A DNA stretch of 64,000 nt, from positions 11,415,501 to 11,479,500 of the forward strand of contig OY821745.1 in the NCBI GenBank assembly GCA_963682055.1, given 5' to 3'. The DNA is from Primula veris. Its lineage: Eukaryota; Streptophyta; Magnoliopsida; Ericales; Primulaceae. Positions within the stretch are counted from its first letter, which is position 1, and each line of letters starts with the position of its first letter. A model generated the notes under the pieces. That model searched no databases and was not told the DNA's origin. It saw only the letters and a program-made list of their open reading frames with translations. Position numbers and translations under genes: made by a program. Shown here in pieces: positions 36,101 through 45,827 of the stretch.

Positions 36101-36761
36101 CACCCAGTTCAAGGACGCCAAGCTGCAGCTTTGGTACGAAGAACTCGGTATCCGGAAATTCTATCCGACCCCAACATACCCACAGGGTAATGGACAAGCC
36201 GAGGTTACGAACCGAACTGTCATGGATGGTATCAAGACGACCCTCGAACAGGCGAAGGGAAGATGGCCCGAGCGACTACTCAACGTTTTATGGTCTTGCC
36301 GAACTACGCCAAAGACGGGCACCAAGGAAACCCCATTTAGTATAGCGTACGGCGTCGAGGCCGTCATACCAACGGAAATCGGGCCACCCACACTCCGAAC
36401 AATTCTAGTCGAGTAGGGAAACAATGAACAAAGGATGAGAGAAGAACTCGACATGCTGGACGAGAAACGAGAGATAGCAGCCCTTACACTAGCAAAGTAC
36501 CAGCAAAGCGTCAAGCAAACCTATGACAAAAGGGTGAGAGGGACCAAGGAATTTATGGTGGGAGAGCTGGTGTTACGGCGAGTAACTGTCTGTACCAGGA
36601 ACAAGATACACGGCAAACTGAGCCCTACCTAGGAAGGCCCATACGAAATCGTCAAAAGAACAAGCCCGACCACCTACAAGATCAAAAGCGTTCTGTTCGA
36701 GAATAGCCGAGGAGAAAAGAATTCTTGGAACGTGACGAATCTCAAGAAGTACTACGTATGA
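33138..36761 (+). pseudogene. Gypsy pol: protease end, RT, two RNases H, integrase
   Basis: One frame continuous with the main gag frame, broken by stops at 34746, 34896, 35337, 36414 and 36630, with no shift of frame. RT spans about 33840-34400, with R-V-C-I-D-F-T-N-L-N-K-A, TFLDAYSGYHQI and catalytic Y-I-D-D near 34198. A degenerate first RNase H (about 34600-34760) is followed by a second RNase H from about 35030, with HVDGSS, NNEAEYEA, SSDS and HADALA carrying the acidic residues. This arrangement is known from the Tat lineage. Integrase follows with an HHCC zinc motif ending RCDKCQRF, then WAIDIVGKLP, ADNGTQF and NGQAEVTNR providing D, D and E. A C-terminal segment (EGPYEIVKR) ends at 36761. 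Two stops (34896, 36630) sit where tryptophan is expected. Confidence 0.93.
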
Positions 36762-36860
36762 ACTGTCTTCCAGTACAGGTCACAGCGTACCTCTACTTTG
36801 TCATAACATTATTTTTGAATTCATAAGATATTTTGCTATTTACCAGGGTTGAGGAACATT

Positions 36861-37375
36861 AAAAGTCCCCCAACGTAACCGGGGGCATAAGAAATTCCTA
36901 AACGGCATGTATCACTTATTGCCTAGGAATACTAAAAGTCCTCCAACGTAACCGGGGGCATAAGATACTAAAAGTCCTCCAACGTAACCGGGGGCATAAG
37001 AAATTCCTAAACAGCATGTAGGACTTATTGCCTAGGAATACTAAAAGTCCTCCAACGTAACCGGGGGCATAAGAAATTCCTAAACGGCATATAGGACTTA
37101 TTGCCTAGGAATACTAAAAGTCCTCCAACGTAACCGGGGGCATAAGAAATTCCTAAACGGCATGTATGACTTATTGCCTAGGAATACTAAAAGTCCTCCA
37201 ACGTAACCGGGGGCATAAGAAATTCCTAAACGGCATGTATGACTTATTGCCTAGGAATACTAAAAGTCCTCCAACGTAACCGGAGGCATAAGAAATTCCC
37301 AAAAGGCATGTTTCAGTGACTGCCTGGGAACACTGAAGTCCTCCAACGTAACCGGAGGCATATGAAATAATAGCT
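36861..37375 (+). repeat. 73-bp tandem repeat after pol
   Basis: Units containing AAAGTCCTCCAACGTAACCG start at 36861, 36934, 36970, 37043, 37116, 37189, 37262 and 37335. The spacing is 73 bp except for one 36-bp half unit. Each ends in TTATTGCCTAGGAATACT or a close variant. The last two units are more diverged. No coding function is seen. Confidence 0.92.
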
Positions 37376-37418
37376 CAGTCCCATTTATGCAGGTACCAAC
37401 TCCATCAAGGAAAAAGGG

Positions 37419-37850
37419 GAAAACAAGAAGAAAGAAATAAAACAAATAGTCCTATCGAACGAAGAAATCAGCAAAGAAAAATCAATCCAATCAATGAAAT
37501 ATCAGTACGACAATGAGAAGATCCGAAAACAAGAAGAAAGAAATAAAACAAATAGTCCTAGCCCACATTACGGAGGCAATGAAACATCGAATGAAGAAAT
37601 CAGCAAAGAAAAATCAATCCAATCAATGAAATATCAGTACGACAATGAGAAGATCCGAAAACAAGAAGAAAGAAATAAAACAAATAGTCCTGGCCCACAT
37701 TACGGAGGCAATGAAACATCGAACGAAGAAATCTGTAAAAGAAAAATCAATCCAATCAATGAAATATCAGTACGACAATGAGAAGATCCGAAAACAAGAA
37801 GAAAGAAATAAAACAAATAGTCCTCGCCCGCATTACGGAGGCAACAAGGT
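37419..37850 (+). repeat. About 132-bp tandem repeat
   Basis: Units with CAAATAGTCCT start at 37443, 37549, 37681 and 37814 (spacing 106, 132 and 133 bp). Shared parts include AAGAAATCAGCAAAGAAAAA and AATATCAGTACGACAATGAG. The first unit has an internal deletion. The array is purine-rich and ends close to the 3' end of the first antisense gene (37875). Confidence 0.88.
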
Positions 37851-37874
37851 ACAACCAACCATAACGAAATTGAT

Positions 37875-38510
37875 TTAAGAACTACTACTACATGAGGAGC
37901 ACGACGGCAATTGACCGAGCTCTACCTCTTCGTCATCCATCGCCGTATCCCCATCGGTCTCCTCGCCATCAAAACGCTCCTCAGAAATGAGGGCATCAAA
38001 GTTGGTCGTATGAGCACCAACACATGATAGCGTCTTAAGCCGCGCGGAGAACTCGGCTTCTTTAGCGATCTCGTGAGCATCCGATGCCGCTTTACGATGA
38101 GCAACATCGAAGGGAAGCTTACGAGCTTCGATCATAGCCGCAGAAGCATCGTATCTGGATCGGGACAAACGGAAATACTTCACCAACATATTGGCTTGGG
38201 TTACCAACGATTTTAGTTTACCGAGGTATTTTTCCTTTACACGCCAATACCGATCTAGACGACGCTCCTGAACCTCACCCACATGCTCGGCACGACGAAC
38301 ATATTCACGGAAAGAGGACGCCTAGGTTTTTAACTTGGCCTTAAGTCGGGCGCACTGATCGAGCAACTGGACGTTTTTACCCACTAAAACGATGTAAGGC
38401 CAATGGACATGCCCTTCACTAGCGGCACCAGATGAGACCTCGTCCCGGGTAGCACCAGTAGGTCCTAGCCCCAGACTAACTAGGCATGGAGAACCAGCCT
38501 GGTGCGACAT
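37875..38510 (-). pseudogene. Antisense coiled-coil gene G (one stop)
   Basis: A 212-codon frame starting MSHQAGSPCLVSLG. One in-frame TAG (38322-38324) separates a 62-residue first part from a 148-residue second part; the same frame continues. The second part is helical and charged (ERRLDRYWRVKEKYLGKLKS), then an acidic tail (EETDGDTAMDDEE) and a Ser/Cys-rich end. GCTTATATAAAAAA lies about 100 bases upstream. No family is recognised. It is the last gene of the antisense array and ends 25 bases from the 132-bp repeats. Confidence 0.5.
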
Positions 38511-38604
38511 AGTAGCATGTGCCTATAAAAAAAATGGGGAAGAAGGGAAGAAATGAATATTCATCCGCAAATAAAGAAAAGACAGGGAAGTAGAAGAACG
38601 AAGA

Positions 38605-38617
38605 TTTTTTATATAAG
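38605..38617 (-). promoter_or_regulatory. TATA box of antisense gene G
   Basis: Minus strand CTTATATAAAAAA, about 100 bases before the start codon at 38510, followed by a pyrimidine-rich leader. Confidence 0.5.
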
Positions 38618-38652
38618 CTACAAGTAAAATGACAAAACAAGCTACTCAATCA

Positions 38653-39198
38653 TTAATCTGATAACCCATCAGCGAAATGAAAATCTCGCAACGAGACAAT
38701 TTGCGTTCCCAAACGTTCCTGCACGACCACATCCACTCGGTTCAAGGCAGCCGTGGTCTCAGTTACCCCGGCCATAGCATCACCCATGCGCTCTGCCCGG
38801 GCAACACCACGCATCCCTTTTACATGCTCAAGCACCTCTAATGCGCAACTTCGGGCCCAATACGCTTTGGCGAAGGATAGCAACAGGTCCGCGTCCTTGA
38901 AAACAGCCCCTAGAACCAAGTTCAAGCTCGTCACCCGGCCTCGGGCTTCATCACGAGAGCGCCGAAGCGCACCAAGAAGCTCTTTAGTCTTTCCCTTGTT
39001 TGCCGTATAATGGGCGGTCTTCTTGCTGAACTTCTCTCCCAAGTCACGTAATCGAATCGACAAGTTTGAAATATGAATATTCAGACCCCCGATTTCACGA
39101 CGAGCAGAATTCAGTTCAGAAGTTAGCGACGCCTTAGATCTTTCAAGACCATCTATAACATCGCCTACACTACGACTAGGCGAAGTCCATACCACCAT
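38653..39198 (-). CDS. Antisense coiled-coil gene F
   Basis: A 181-residue frame starting MVVWTSPSRSVGDVIDGL. Heptad-rich helices cover about residues 20-80 (SKASLTSELNSARREIGGLN), with a second helical part rich in Arg and Ala (ALRRSRDEARGRV). No stop interrupts it. A TATA-like GATATAAAAAC lies about 45 bases upstream. Alternatively the sequence could be a further exon of the larger antisense gene to its left on the minus strand, because TTGTCAG at about 39220 could act as a splice acceptor; the TATA box favours a separate gene. Function unknown. Confidence 0.5.
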   Translation of the reverse strand: MVVWTSPSRSVGDVIDGLERSKASLTSELNSARREIGGLNIHISNLSIRLRDLGEKFSKKTAHYTANKGKTKELLGALRRSRDEARGRVTSLNLVLGAVFKDADLLLSFAKAYWARSCALEVLEHVKGMRGVARAERMGDAMAGVTETTAALNRVDVVVQERLGTQIVSLRDFHFADGLSD

Positions 39199-39232
39199 GG
39201 CAAGGGGGTTAACAGGTACCTGACAAGATTTT

Positions 39233-39244
39233 GTTTTTATATCC
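39233..39244 (-). promoter_or_regulatory. TATA box of antisense gene F
   Basis: Minus strand GGATATAAAAAC, about 45 bases before the ATG at 39198. Confidence 0.45.
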
Positions 39245-39423
39245 TTCAAAAGACGACGACCCACAAACAAGGAAATTAACCAGGAAAGCCAAACAGAAAG
39301 AAAACGAAGTACCTATATTATCACTTCCCAAAAGAATTATCTTTCTAGTTACAAAAGAGACCCACAATTCGGGTACCAAAAGATTTTACGCTAAGCTACA
39401 TAGAAAATACTGCGAGTAAATGG

Positions 39424-41947
39424 TCAAGGCTCCACCTGAGGGGATGCGGGTGGGGGAGTAACAGCAACAGCAGCAGACCGAGGAGTCGATGGAACCGACC
39501 CGGAATGGGGACGGAGCGCCATTGATGTAGTATGCCCCGGTAGCCGTGGGAGCTCCTCATCCCGAAGATTGGCCCAATCTAGAGGCTTAGGAGGGGCACC
39601 TTGCGGACATGGATACACCAATTCCGACCATGCCCGGTCCGACAGTGGTACCTTAGCGAAGTTTAGAGCTCGGACATGAGCGCAAAAGACGGAAAAGTTA
39701 GCAATCATTGCAAACTTTTTTCGTTATCTGCTTGCTCTACTTTCATAGCAGCAACCTCCGATGTTCCGGCCTCCACATCCTCCGCCATGAGCAAGTTATC
39801 GGCCTCCAGTAGGTCATATTTTTCGACCAAATGCTCTTTCTCGGCCCCCAACTTCTCGACTTCCTCGGTCAGACGTAAGTTGTCTCCCACCAATTTATCA
39901 TAATCAGAGGCCAACTTAGCCATCTGGACTTTCTCCTCAGCCGTTGTTTTATTTTCGGCCATAAGCTTCTCTTTCTCTGCCTCTAGCTCGCTGACCAACT
40001 TGGCCATCCGAGCTTTCTCCTCGGCCGTTGTTTTACTTTCGGCCATCAGCTTCTCTTTCTCAGCCTCTAGTGCTGACAGCTGATCCCTTAACACCACGAT
40101 ATCCATGAAAACCTGTATTTAGAAACATCTGACACCAGCCAAAATAAGAGCATCACGACCTATGTAACAAAATACGTGCGCAACATACCCGAAGCGCATC
40201 AGTGCTGGTCTGCTCTATAACCGACATTACATGCCGAGCAGCTATTTTCTCTGCATCCTTGACGACGAGGGGCTTAAGAGCAGTATACCCCATCCTCAAG
40301 ACTCGGGGTTGCTCCAACAGTTCACCCCCACACCGATCAATGTAACGGGTCATTGCAACCCTGTCCACCAACACCTTTTCAGGTTCCTCGAGAACCTCAT
40401 CCTCGCCACCCACCACAAACTCCATGGCAGTCTCTTTGTCGGCTTCCACCTCCACTTCCTCCCTCACCTCCTTCTCCGAAGGACCGGTCTTAGGGGCCCT
40501 ACGCTCGATCACCTCCTCAGTACGGATGGGCGAGCAAACAGGCAGGTCTATCGTGTCCTCGGTACGGCTAGGCGAGATGACCGGCAGGGTCATCGTATCC
40601 TCGCCTATGTTTACCAGGAGGTTAGTATGTCCGAATATGTTGTCGAACGACCCCTGAAACACAATAATACCCACAGACCGGGCCAGAGCAAGGGTAACCA
40701 ATGAAGAAGTCAGTAGCTGAAACAGGATGACAAATAAAGCGACGAACAAGAGAATTAAAAGAAACGATTCACACAAAAAATATACACGTGCATTGGCATG
40801 AGTAGAAGCCCCCTCGGTGGTATCACCCTGGGAAGAAGCAACCAACGCCACTCCAGTACCAACATCGGCACCTTCCTCACTCACCGATGTCTCTGCCCCT
40901 CTAGCCCTCTTTGGGGTCCCAACAACTGGGTCTGATGCCCGGCGCTTAGAACGAACAGGCTTTTTCCCTCCCCGAGAGGCACTTCTAGCCTTGACAATTT
41001 TGAGAAAGTCCTCCTCAGTCTCTGTGGGAATCTCGGGCTCAGGATTACCTTTCGTCACAGGCCCCGCAGGATAACCTAGCAGCTTGGGGGTAGTACGGCT
41101 TGCCGGATCCTTCGTCGGACCAGTCCCCCACCAATTCCAAAGAGCCAAGTGAGCTTCCACATTAGGAGCACCGAGGTCTGGAATCGGGAGCCGCGGTAGC
41201 AGGTCCCAGAATCTGGTGCCCAGCACAACCCCATTCTTCGGAAGCAATAACGATGCCGAGGTTATGCTCTTTGTTCGTATCGGGAAGACCGATGACAAGC
41301 CGAGAGAAAGAGCGCAATGTCTTCAAGTACGAGCTACGACGCTCAAAGCTCAAACTGTAGACTCCGAACACATCTTTCATTTCGACATGTATCCCAGACA
41401 ATTCCGACAACCTTTGAATACCGTTCAGGGTACGGTAGCCGATCAGGGCCAATTGGGCCGGAGCAATCTGGACGGCCTCAAAGAACGAAGCCATCCACTC
41501 GGTGAAAGGAAGTCGAAGACCCCCGGTAAAGAATGCCGATGAGCGCACAGCTACCTCGCCGGCAGGAACAACACCCATTACCTCCTCATCCGAGATGGGT
41601 AACCGAATACGTATGTCGGCGGGTATCCCGGCCGACTTCTTAAAATCTTCCTCCACAAATGGGCCAACTTGGGCCAAGCATTGGGTTAGAATCTCCTATC
41701 CAAACATCATCCAAAATTTCAATCAGTATACTAACCACATATTACCAGAAACCTTAGGTTTTATCACCCACCCAATAAAACGACAATCCTGTACGTAAGG
41801 CAAAACCAACAACCTAGATAGACATATGTAGGCAAACAAGACTCTATCTCACCACCACATACATGACCACAATAAAAACTCAAATATAGACCCTAAGCAC
41901 AGAGGTATACAAAAAACCCCACCAAATACGAAAACACTTACAGTCAT
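39424..41947 (-). pseudogene. Multi-exon antisense gene E, plant gypsy-type transposon protein
   Basis: Proposed exons on minus: 41947-41942, 41695-40786, 40653-40189 and 40112-39424. Each proposed intron is GT...AG (246, 132 and 76 bp) and keeps the frame. The first exon codes only M-T before a strong GTAAGT donor. The N-terminal part (GLRLPFTEWMASFFEAVQ, APAQLALIGYRTLNG) resembles the plant domain called putative gypsy-type transposon (Transposase_28, PF04195); this is judged by eye. A basic, nuclear-signal-like region (GGKKPVRSKRRAS) follows, then an acidic part, a repeated coiled coil (about 40106-39750, with SELEAEKEKLMAE occurring twice) and a proline-rich end. Two frame defects are seen, near 41245 and at a T6 run at 39716-39721. 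Antisense ORFs are known in Tat elements; their function is not established. Confidence 0.65.
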
Positions 41948-42054
41948 ATTCAAAGAGCAAGCAGGAGAGAACAGTAGCAAATCTATCAACAACCAGACGA
42001 AACCCTAGATAGAAAGGCAAAAAAAAATTTGGCGGGAAGAACAAACCCTAGAGA

Positions 42055-42340
42055 GAGAAAATAAAAGATATTTTGTTCCAGCAAATTATGAGATAAGAAC
42101 AAGAGGGATTACTTAGCACAGTTAAAAGGAGTGAAGCCACAGAAAGAATAAAATAATAACCGTCTTTTCGTGTGATAGAGGTTTACCTTTTTTCCACCCA
42201 TAGAAAAATCCCCAACTGCTGCTATTTTCAACAAATCAACGCTCCAGATCTGGCCACGTCAGATAATGTATCCCACTAACCAATGCAGTTCACATCATTA
42301 CACCTATATAAACGGCTAGTGGACCCTACCACGAAAAGCT
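42055..42340 (-). promoter_or_regulatory. Promoter and leader region of antisense gene E
   Basis: TTTATATAG on minus (about 42305-42313; it reads CTATATAAAC on plus) lies about 360 bases before the ATG. The leader includes CTCTCTCTAGGGTTTG (telo-box type AAACCCTAGAG on plus, 42048-42058), a motif frequent in plant 5' leaders. On plus, a CCAAT (about 42280) stands near the same TATA, so the block could work in both directions. The whole block is conserved in the orphan copy (16390-16410). Confidence 0.4.
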
Positions 42341-42501
42341 TCCAGCATACGCTACCAATATTACCAAACTGAGGATGTCCTCCTATTAAGTTCCTCGACG
42401 CCAAACCGTGTCTTACCCGAATAGCACACCGAACAAGGTGGACGGAGACCGTTCCTAGCTCGACGGCATTTAAGCATCAAGTCTAACAACGCTCTCCGGG
42501 G

Positions 42502-42993
42502 GGATAACCACGGTACACCTTGCTCGGTGTCCGATACTGAGAGACATCGAATGATATCAACATAAAGGGAAAGCAAATAAAATAGGATAACCACGGTACA
42601 CCTTGCTCGGTGTCCGATACTGAGAGACATCGAATGATATCAACATAAAGGGAAAGCAAATAAAATAGGATAACCACGGTACACCTTGCTCGGTGTCCGA
42701 TACTGAGAGACATCGAATGATATCAACATAAAGGGAAAGCAAATAAAATAGGATAACCACGGTACACCTTGCTCGGTGTCCGATACTGAGAGACATCGAA
42801 TGATATCAACATAAAGGGAAAGCAAATAAAATAGGATAACCACGGTACACCTTGCTCGGTGTCCGATACTGAGAGACATCGAATGATATCAACATAAAGG
42901 GAAAGCAAATAAAATAGGATAACCACGGTACACCTTGCTCGGTGTCCGATACTGAGAGACATCGAATGATATCAACATGGAAAGCAAATAAAA
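42502..42993 (+). repeat. 83-bp tandem repeat, six units
   Basis: Near-identical units beginning GGATAACCACGGTACACC start at 42502, 42585, 42668, 42751, 42834 and 42917. The last unit is altered at its end. The orphan copy has only one related unit near 16604. The high identity suggests recent expansion. It lies upstream of antisense gene E and downstream of gene D. Reading frames through it are a by-product of the repeat. Confidence 0.95.
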
Positions 42994-43023
42994 TAGACAG
43001 GATCAGATTGCAAAAGCAGAAGT

Positions 43024-43029
43024 TTTATT
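43024..43029 (-). terminator. Poly(A) signal of antisense gene D
   Basis: AATAAA on minus, in GGATGAATAAAACTTC, about 145 bases after the frameshifted end. The same signal follows the orphan copy (16733-16738). Confidence 0.5.
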
Positions 43030-43171
43030 CATCCACAGAGGGGATACAAACAAACAGTACAACAGGAAAAGAAAAGTTTACAAGAAATACACCCATCCTA
43101 CTTCTTCGAACTACCCCCCATGTCGACATCCTTCTTCGCCAAGAGCTCCTCCAGACGCTCTTTTTCCCTAA

Positions 43172-43450
43172 TCAAATGAGAAATGCCAATCTCCATTTGT
43201 TTAAGAGAATAAGATTGAGACGCTCGGCTTCAGAACGAGCAACGCTCTCCTCCTGCCAATACTGTTTAAACCGCCTCATTTCGGTCTGAGCACACTTAAG
43301 ATCATGCTTCAGCCACGACATCTCAATTTCTTTTAACTGAAGAGGAGTTAAATCCTCTTCCCCGAAACCAGGGGGACGGGGTAGCAAGAAGGTAGGCTCC
43401 TCTTCCAGAAGGGCTTTCTTTTTGGAGGCAGATCTAGTAATGGGAGCCAT
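43172..43450 (-). pseudogene. Antisense coiled-coil gene D, MAPITRS type, frameshifted
   Basis: It starts MAPITRSASKKKALLEEEP and runs parallel to the orphan copy (127 residues) up to about residue 73. There a 10-base deletion relative to 16928-16945 moves it out of frame, and it stops after 92 residues. The original C-terminal coiled coil is still recognisable out of frame to about 43100. CTTTATAAATG (43518-43527) lies about 70 bases upstream. Function unknown. Confidence 0.6.
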
Positions 43451-43517
43451 CTCGCAAGTTAGAAGAAACAAGAGAGAGAAAAGGAGATTGGATAATGAAA
43501 TACAGGCAATAGGGAGC

Positions 43518-43527
43518 ATTTATAAAG
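43518..43527 (-). promoter_or_regulatory. TATA box of antisense gene D
   Basis: Minus strand CTTTATAAAT, about 70 bases before the ATG, followed by a pyrimidine-rich leader with a CTCTCTCT run. It is conserved in the orphan copy. Confidence 0.5.
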
Positions 43528-43673
43528 AAATTCAAGGGTACAAAAAACGAAAAGGCACAAAGTACGAGGCGTTGCAACGGTTCACAAGACAAAGGCACGA
43601 AATACGAAAAAATACAACTGTTCAAATACAAGTTCCAAAACGGAAAATACATCAGAAAAATAGACTAATCTAA

Positions 43674-44153
43674 TCAAGGATCAGTGGGTGGGACAACAGA
43701 ACTGCCAGACCGAGAGGCAGTCTCCCGAGCAGAGCTAGCTAACCGAGCTTTATATGAGTCGTTCATGACGACCAAGCATTCATTCTCCCGGGCAAGGTAT
43801 GCATTCTTACCAATAAGGGCAGTAACTTGTTCTTTAAGCCGAGCATTTTTAACAGTCATAAGAGCGAGGCCTTGAGGGGAGTTATCAAACTCATTCTGAG
43901 CATGATCCCAAATCTCATCGGCTTCATACCAGGAGTTGGCCAGAGTGTTCCTACGCACCAATAGGTGGTCAAGTTCACGACCCAAGGCCGAAATCTTGGT
44001 CCATTTAATTGTCTCCTCGGGGTGTGAGTTATACAAACTCAAAGCCAGGACACCATACTCCTTCTCAAGCTTAGCCATTCTATGACGGACCCGAGATACC
44101 TCAGCATCCAAGTCTTTCATCTGAGCATGATATCTCGCCACAGGCTCAGACAT
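43674..44153 (-). CDS. Antisense coiled-coil gene C, MSEPVARYH type
   Basis: An uninterrupted 159-residue frame starting MSEPVARYHAQMKDLDAE. Two long charged helices (about residues 5-50 and 90-140) with heptad spacing predict a coiled coil, followed by a Ser/Pro-rich tail (SRSGSSVVPPTDP). The orphan copy at 17437-17916 has the same length with one stop, so length and start are conserved between two loci, supporting a real coding history. CTATAAATA lies about 100 bases upstream. Function unknown; oligomerisation through the coiled coil is the only reasonable inference. Confidence 0.62.
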   Translation of the reverse strand: MSEPVARYHAQMKDLDAEVSRVRHRMAKLEKEYGVLALSLYNSHPEETIKWTKISALGRELDHLLVRRNTLANSWYEADEIWDHAQNEFDNSPQGLALMTVKNARLKEQVTALIGKNAYLARENECLVVMNDSYKARLASSARETASRSGSSVVPPTDP

Positions 44154-44247
44154 TAGGAAAAGTTATTTTTGTACAGAAGGAGATGAGAGATGAAAGAGAA
44201 GCAAACACAGTATGAAAAAAGATATATTCTGAAGAAAGGTTGAAGAG

Positions 44248-44256
44248 TATTTATAG
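44248..44256 (-). promoter_or_regulatory. TATA box of antisense gene C
   Basis: Minus strand CTATAAATA, about 100 bases before the ATG at 44153; conserved in the orphan copy near 18012-18021. Confidence 0.55.
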
Positions 44257-44629
44257 AGCAAAGATAATATGGTATTGTCTGACAATGCTTAAGAACATGC
44301 ATGTTTGACCAACCTGCCATACCTCAGATATCACATGGCACCGGTACAGTAAGAAATAAAAGAGAGAAGGCATTCGAATAGCCTACATTCCAGAAAAAGA
44401 CAAACCACAAATGCAACATAAAAAGAAGTGTAATATACAGGAGCAAAGAAAATTTTCATTAATAAAGGTGGGACACATCGCTGTTCATTACATCAGGGGA
44501 CTACATCGAAAGAAAATATATTACATTGAGATCTGTTACATCAGAAGGCAACAAAAACAAAAAAAAAACTATTATATCAGGAGGCAACATAGCCAAAGAA
44601 GATCGACTATATCAGCAAATCCAGCTGAC

Positions 44630-44972
44630 AGGAGGAGCGAACAGGCGACGATGGGGAAGAGGAAGAAAAAGAGGAAGAGGAACATAAAAAAGAAGTGAAA
44701 AATAAAGAAAGAAGAGGAAAATGAAAATAACAAAAAACCCGAGGAACTCAGGGTTGATTGTTACATCATAGTGGTGAGAAAGAAGAAAAGATGAAAAGAA
44801 ACATAAAAAAGAGAACAAAGTATTAAACAGAAAATGAAGAAGAAAAGAGTGATGGGATAGAAGATGAAGAAAAAGAAGGAGGAAGCGCAGAAGAAAAAAA
44901 AAAGAGATAAGAAAAGATGAAGAAATGAATAAAATTGAAGAAAGAAATAAAAAGAAAAGAGAAAAGGTGAGG
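44630..44972 (+). repeat. Purine-rich low-complexity tract
   Basis: About 340 bases made almost only of A and G (GAAGA, AAAGAAG, GAGGAA units). It lies just after the stop codon of antisense gene B3 on minus, so as RNA it would be a pyrimidine-rich 3' region. The open frame on minus (Phe/Leu/Ser only) is compositional, not a gene. Confidence 0.7.
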
Positions 44973-45266
44973 CTAGGGGGAAGTCGATCGGTATCGATGA
45001 GAGGGCCCGGCAGAGACATCCCTGTCTCGAAGCATCGGGTTTCCCCTCAGCAGCTCATTCTCTTTGACTAGAGCCTGACGAGCACGTCGGCAATAATCCA
45101 GCTCGGACCTTAGCCAAGTTAATTCCCGAACCATCTCGGTATGGTGATAACGCATCACCTTTAACTCCTCTTCAGCATCCTTCAACAGCTTTAGTGCATA
45201 GCCATACGAGGCTTCAAAAGCCTCCACTTGCAAAACCAATGCAGATTTGGTTGAAGAACCTTCCAT
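44973..45266 (-). CDS. Antisense coiled-coil gene B3
   Basis: A 97-residue frame starting MEGSSTKSALVLQVEAFE, nearly all predicted helix with heptads (KDAEEELKVMRYHHTEMV), ending in a short Arg/Ser tail. The start was chosen as the first ATG after the TATA box and leader. TCTATAAATA lies about 90 bases upstream. Its size and layout are like its neighbours B1 and B2, but sequence similarity to them is weak. Function unknown. Confidence 0.55.
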   Translation of the reverse strand: MEGSSTKSALVLQVEAFEASYGYALKLLKDAEEELKVMRYHHTEMVRELTWLRSELDYCRRARQALVKENELLRGNPMLRDRDVSAGPSHRYRSTSP

Positions 45267-45350
45267 TTTTAGGAAGTTGTAAGATAAAATTCTGTATATA
45301 ACGAAGAGGGATAAGGGGAAGATTGTGAAGAAATCCATATCTTAAGAAGG

Positions 45351-45360
45351 TATTTATAGA
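45351..45360 (-). promoter_or_regulatory. TATA box of antisense gene B3
   Basis: Minus strand TCTATAAATA, about 90 bases before the ATG at 45266. Confidence 0.55.
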
Positions 45361-45770
45361 TAAATTAAGGAAGGATTAATGTGGGGAATTGCAACCGTTC
45401 GTCAAAAGACGCTGGAAAACATGGGAAATTGAAAAGGTGCGTCTGTTGAGAAGAAACGTTTGGGTTCAGGCCAGTATTTAAAGAGGGTAAATCTCTAAAA
45501 AGCTTCTACACGTGTCAGTTACGCCAGCATTCAAATAGGGAAGTGCAACAGTGTCAAGATTTAAAAGATAAGATTTGTGCACAGGGCTCAAGAAATCCCA
45601 TTACTTTCTAAATGCAGAGACTAAGAAGATTTAGTGGATAAGATCAAACACAAGGGCCAAGAAAACCCATTAATGAAGACACACGCGTGCGCAGTAAAGG
45701 GAAAATTGCATTGGGAAAATAAATCATATAAGAACAAGAGAAAGAAGAGTTTTCATTAATCATCGGTAAA

Positions 45771-45776
45771 TTTATT
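45771..45776 (-). terminator. Poly(A) signal of antisense gene B2
   Basis: Minus strand AATAAA in TTGTAATAAATTTACC, about 52 bases after the stop of gene B2. The upstream TGTAA motifs fit plant polyadenylation regions. Confidence 0.55.
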
Positions 45777-45827
45777 ACAAGATGCTACTCGACAAAAAGA
45801 CATTACAAAAAAGGAAGGAAAAGAGAA

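Noticed and set aside
42361..42962. Series of overlapping minus-strand frames of 76-89 codons
   Set aside because: They only restate the 83-bp tandem repeat: because 83 is not a multiple of three, all phases repeat the same peptide blocks. No start context or independent support.
36861..42993. Direct-repeat arrays that could be mistaken for a CRISPR array
   Set aside because: The 73-, 83- and 132-bp units are contiguous, with no unique spacers, in a plant nuclear retrotransposon.
44612..45019. 135-codon minus-strand frame rich in Phe, Leu and Ser
   Set aside because: It is the complement of a purine-rich low-complexity tract and overlaps the end of antisense gene B3; a compositional artefact.
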